A stretch of DNA of 64,000 nucleotides, taken from Ruegeria haliotis. Its GTDB lineage: Bacteria; Pseudomonadota; Alphaproteobacteria; Rhodobacterales; Rhodobacteraceae. Under the pieces are notes generated by a model that was given only the letters and a program-made list of their open reading frames with translations, was not told the DNA's origin and searched no databases. The first letter of the stretch is position 1, and every line of letters starts with the position of its first letter. Both the position numbers and the translations under genes were made by a program. The stretch is taken from NCBI RefSeq assembly GCF_013377785.1, contig NZ_JABXWT010000014.1:1-64000 (forward strand), read 5' to 3'. This document shows, one piece after another, positions 63,315 to 64,000 of this stretch.

Positions 63315-64000
63315 CTACCTGTCCTGTCCCTTCTGTTGCGCCGCGCGGGCGCGGGGACCTGTGAAGTATTCCTTGACCCAAGGATGATCGACCTTGGTCA
63401 TGTCTTCAATCGGACCTTCAACCAGCACGCGTTTTTCTGCAAGCACTGCAACACGGTCACAGATGGCATAAAGGCTGTCCAGATCATGGGTTACCATGAA
63501 CACTGTCAGGCCAAGCGCCTGCTGTAGCTCTCCGATCAACTCATCATAGGCGGCGGCCCCGATCGGATCCAAACCTGCGGTGGGTTCGTCCAGAAACACA
63601 ATCTCGGGGTCCAGCGAGAGGGCCCGCGCCAAAGCGGCGCGTTTGCGCATGCCGCCCGACAATTCAGACGGGAACTTTCCACAGCTCAGTTGCGGCAAAC
63701 CCACCAGGCTGATCTTGAGCGCCCCAAGCGCCTCCATCAATTTTTCGCTAATTCCTGTGTGCTCGCGCAGCGGGGCCATCACGTTTTGCAGCACGGTCAG
63801 CGAGGAAAACAATGCCCCGTCCTGAAAAGCCACACCCCAATGTCGTTCAATCCTGCGCCGGTCTTCCTCAGGGCCGTTCAGGACATCAACGCCCAAAACC
63901 TCGATGCTGCCGGCGGCGGGTGTGTTCAGGCCAACAATCGTGCGCAGCAGAACTGATTTGCCGGTGCCTGATCCGCCAACGATGCCCAAAACTTCGCCAC
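63315..64000 (-). CDS. MlaF-type ABC ATPase of the lipid transport system (partial)
   Basis: The window ends inside this gene, so the N-terminus (about 25-35 residues before the Walker A motif) is missing. Visible are Walker A GGSGTGKSVLL, the Q-loop region GVAFQDGALFSSLTVLQNVMAPL typical of MlaF, signature LSGGMRKRAALARA and Walker B IVFLDEPTAGLDP. It energises the MCE system. It lies five bases upstream of the MCE start, and an MlaE-type permease is expected just outside the window. Confidence 0.92.
   Translation of the reverse strand, partial: GEVLGIVGGSGTGKSVLLRTIVGLNTPAAGSIEVLGVDVLNGPEEDRRRIERHWGVAFQDGALFSSLTVLQNVMAPLREHTGISEKLMEALGALKISLVGLPQLSCGKFPSELSGGMRKRAALARALSLDPEIVFLDEPTAGLDPIGAAAYDELIGELQQALGLTVFMVTHDLDSLYAICDRVAVLAEKRVLVEGPIEDMTKVDHPWVKEYFTGPRARAAQQKGQDR

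Overview
The window looks like a chromosomal stretch from a marine-type alphaproteobacterium of the Rhodobacteraceae (Roseobacter group). The evidence is the moderately high GC content, dense operons with ATGA or TGATG junctions, many binding-protein-dependent importers (TRAP, Dpp/Opp-like, ThiBPQ), and several gene types typical of that group: a MocR regulator, a GMC oxidoreductase, a DUF2793 protein, a YceI-like protein, ECF sigma/partner pairs and a standalone FMN glutamate-synthase-like protein. The assignment comes from protein resemblance only. I saw no tRNA, rRNA or CRISPR array.

Layout. 1-232: left part of an IS3-type element running off the window. 424-3363: a URO-D-superfamily protein divergent from a MocR regulator, with an inverted repeat between them. 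3638-10998: an MsbA-like exporter, then a galactofuranose module (GT25, DUF707 protein, UDP-galactopyranose mutase, GlfT2-like galactofuranosyltransferase) closed by a terminator. 11542-17366: an IclR regulator, a TRAP transporter and a divergent GMC oxidoreductase around a palindromic operator candidate. 17585-20910: a TPP riboswitch and thiBPQ. 21125-29095: a leader terminator followed by an AmiC-like sensor, an AmiR-like ANTAR antiterminator, a dipeptide-type ABC importer and an FmdA amidase, which reads as one antitermination-controlled amide uptake and hydrolysis operon. 29255-32648: a YceI-cytochrome c fusion divergent from an ECF sigma/anti-sigma pair and a DUF1612-like HTH protein. 32621-34621: a LysR regulator and a sterol-desaturase-type membrane enzyme around a perfect palindrome.

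34738-42075: sugar-nucleotide genes (ugd, gmd, fcl, manC, galU) with a tail-fibre-like DUF2793 protein among them; with the galactofuranose module this points to substantial surface polysaccharide synthesis. 42333-48208: a second peptide-type ABC importer (oppABC plus a fused ATPase) with a perfect hairpin between oppA and oppB and a structured leader. 48209-49444: lytic transglycosylase. 49638-53629: a cyoABCD quinol oxidase, then an EmrAB-like efflux pair (53652-56155) and two adjacent CrcB/FluC fluoride channels (56152-56957). 57154-58734: FMN glutamate-synthase-like protein. 58789-61295: an ECF sigma factor overlapping a membrane-anchored VWA protein. 61300-64000: a shared terminator and an Mla-like lipid transport operon (lipoprotein, MCE protein, ATPase) running off the right edge.

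The most distinctive systems are the ANTAR/terminator-controlled FmdA operon, the bacterial galactofuran cluster, the YceI-cytochrome c fusion beside an ECF sigma factor, and the ECF-VWA pair. Each has known relatives; the combination and the regulatory DNA deserve checking. Several coding starts were moved inward from the longest possible reading frame because a ribosome binding site or signal peptide fixes them.
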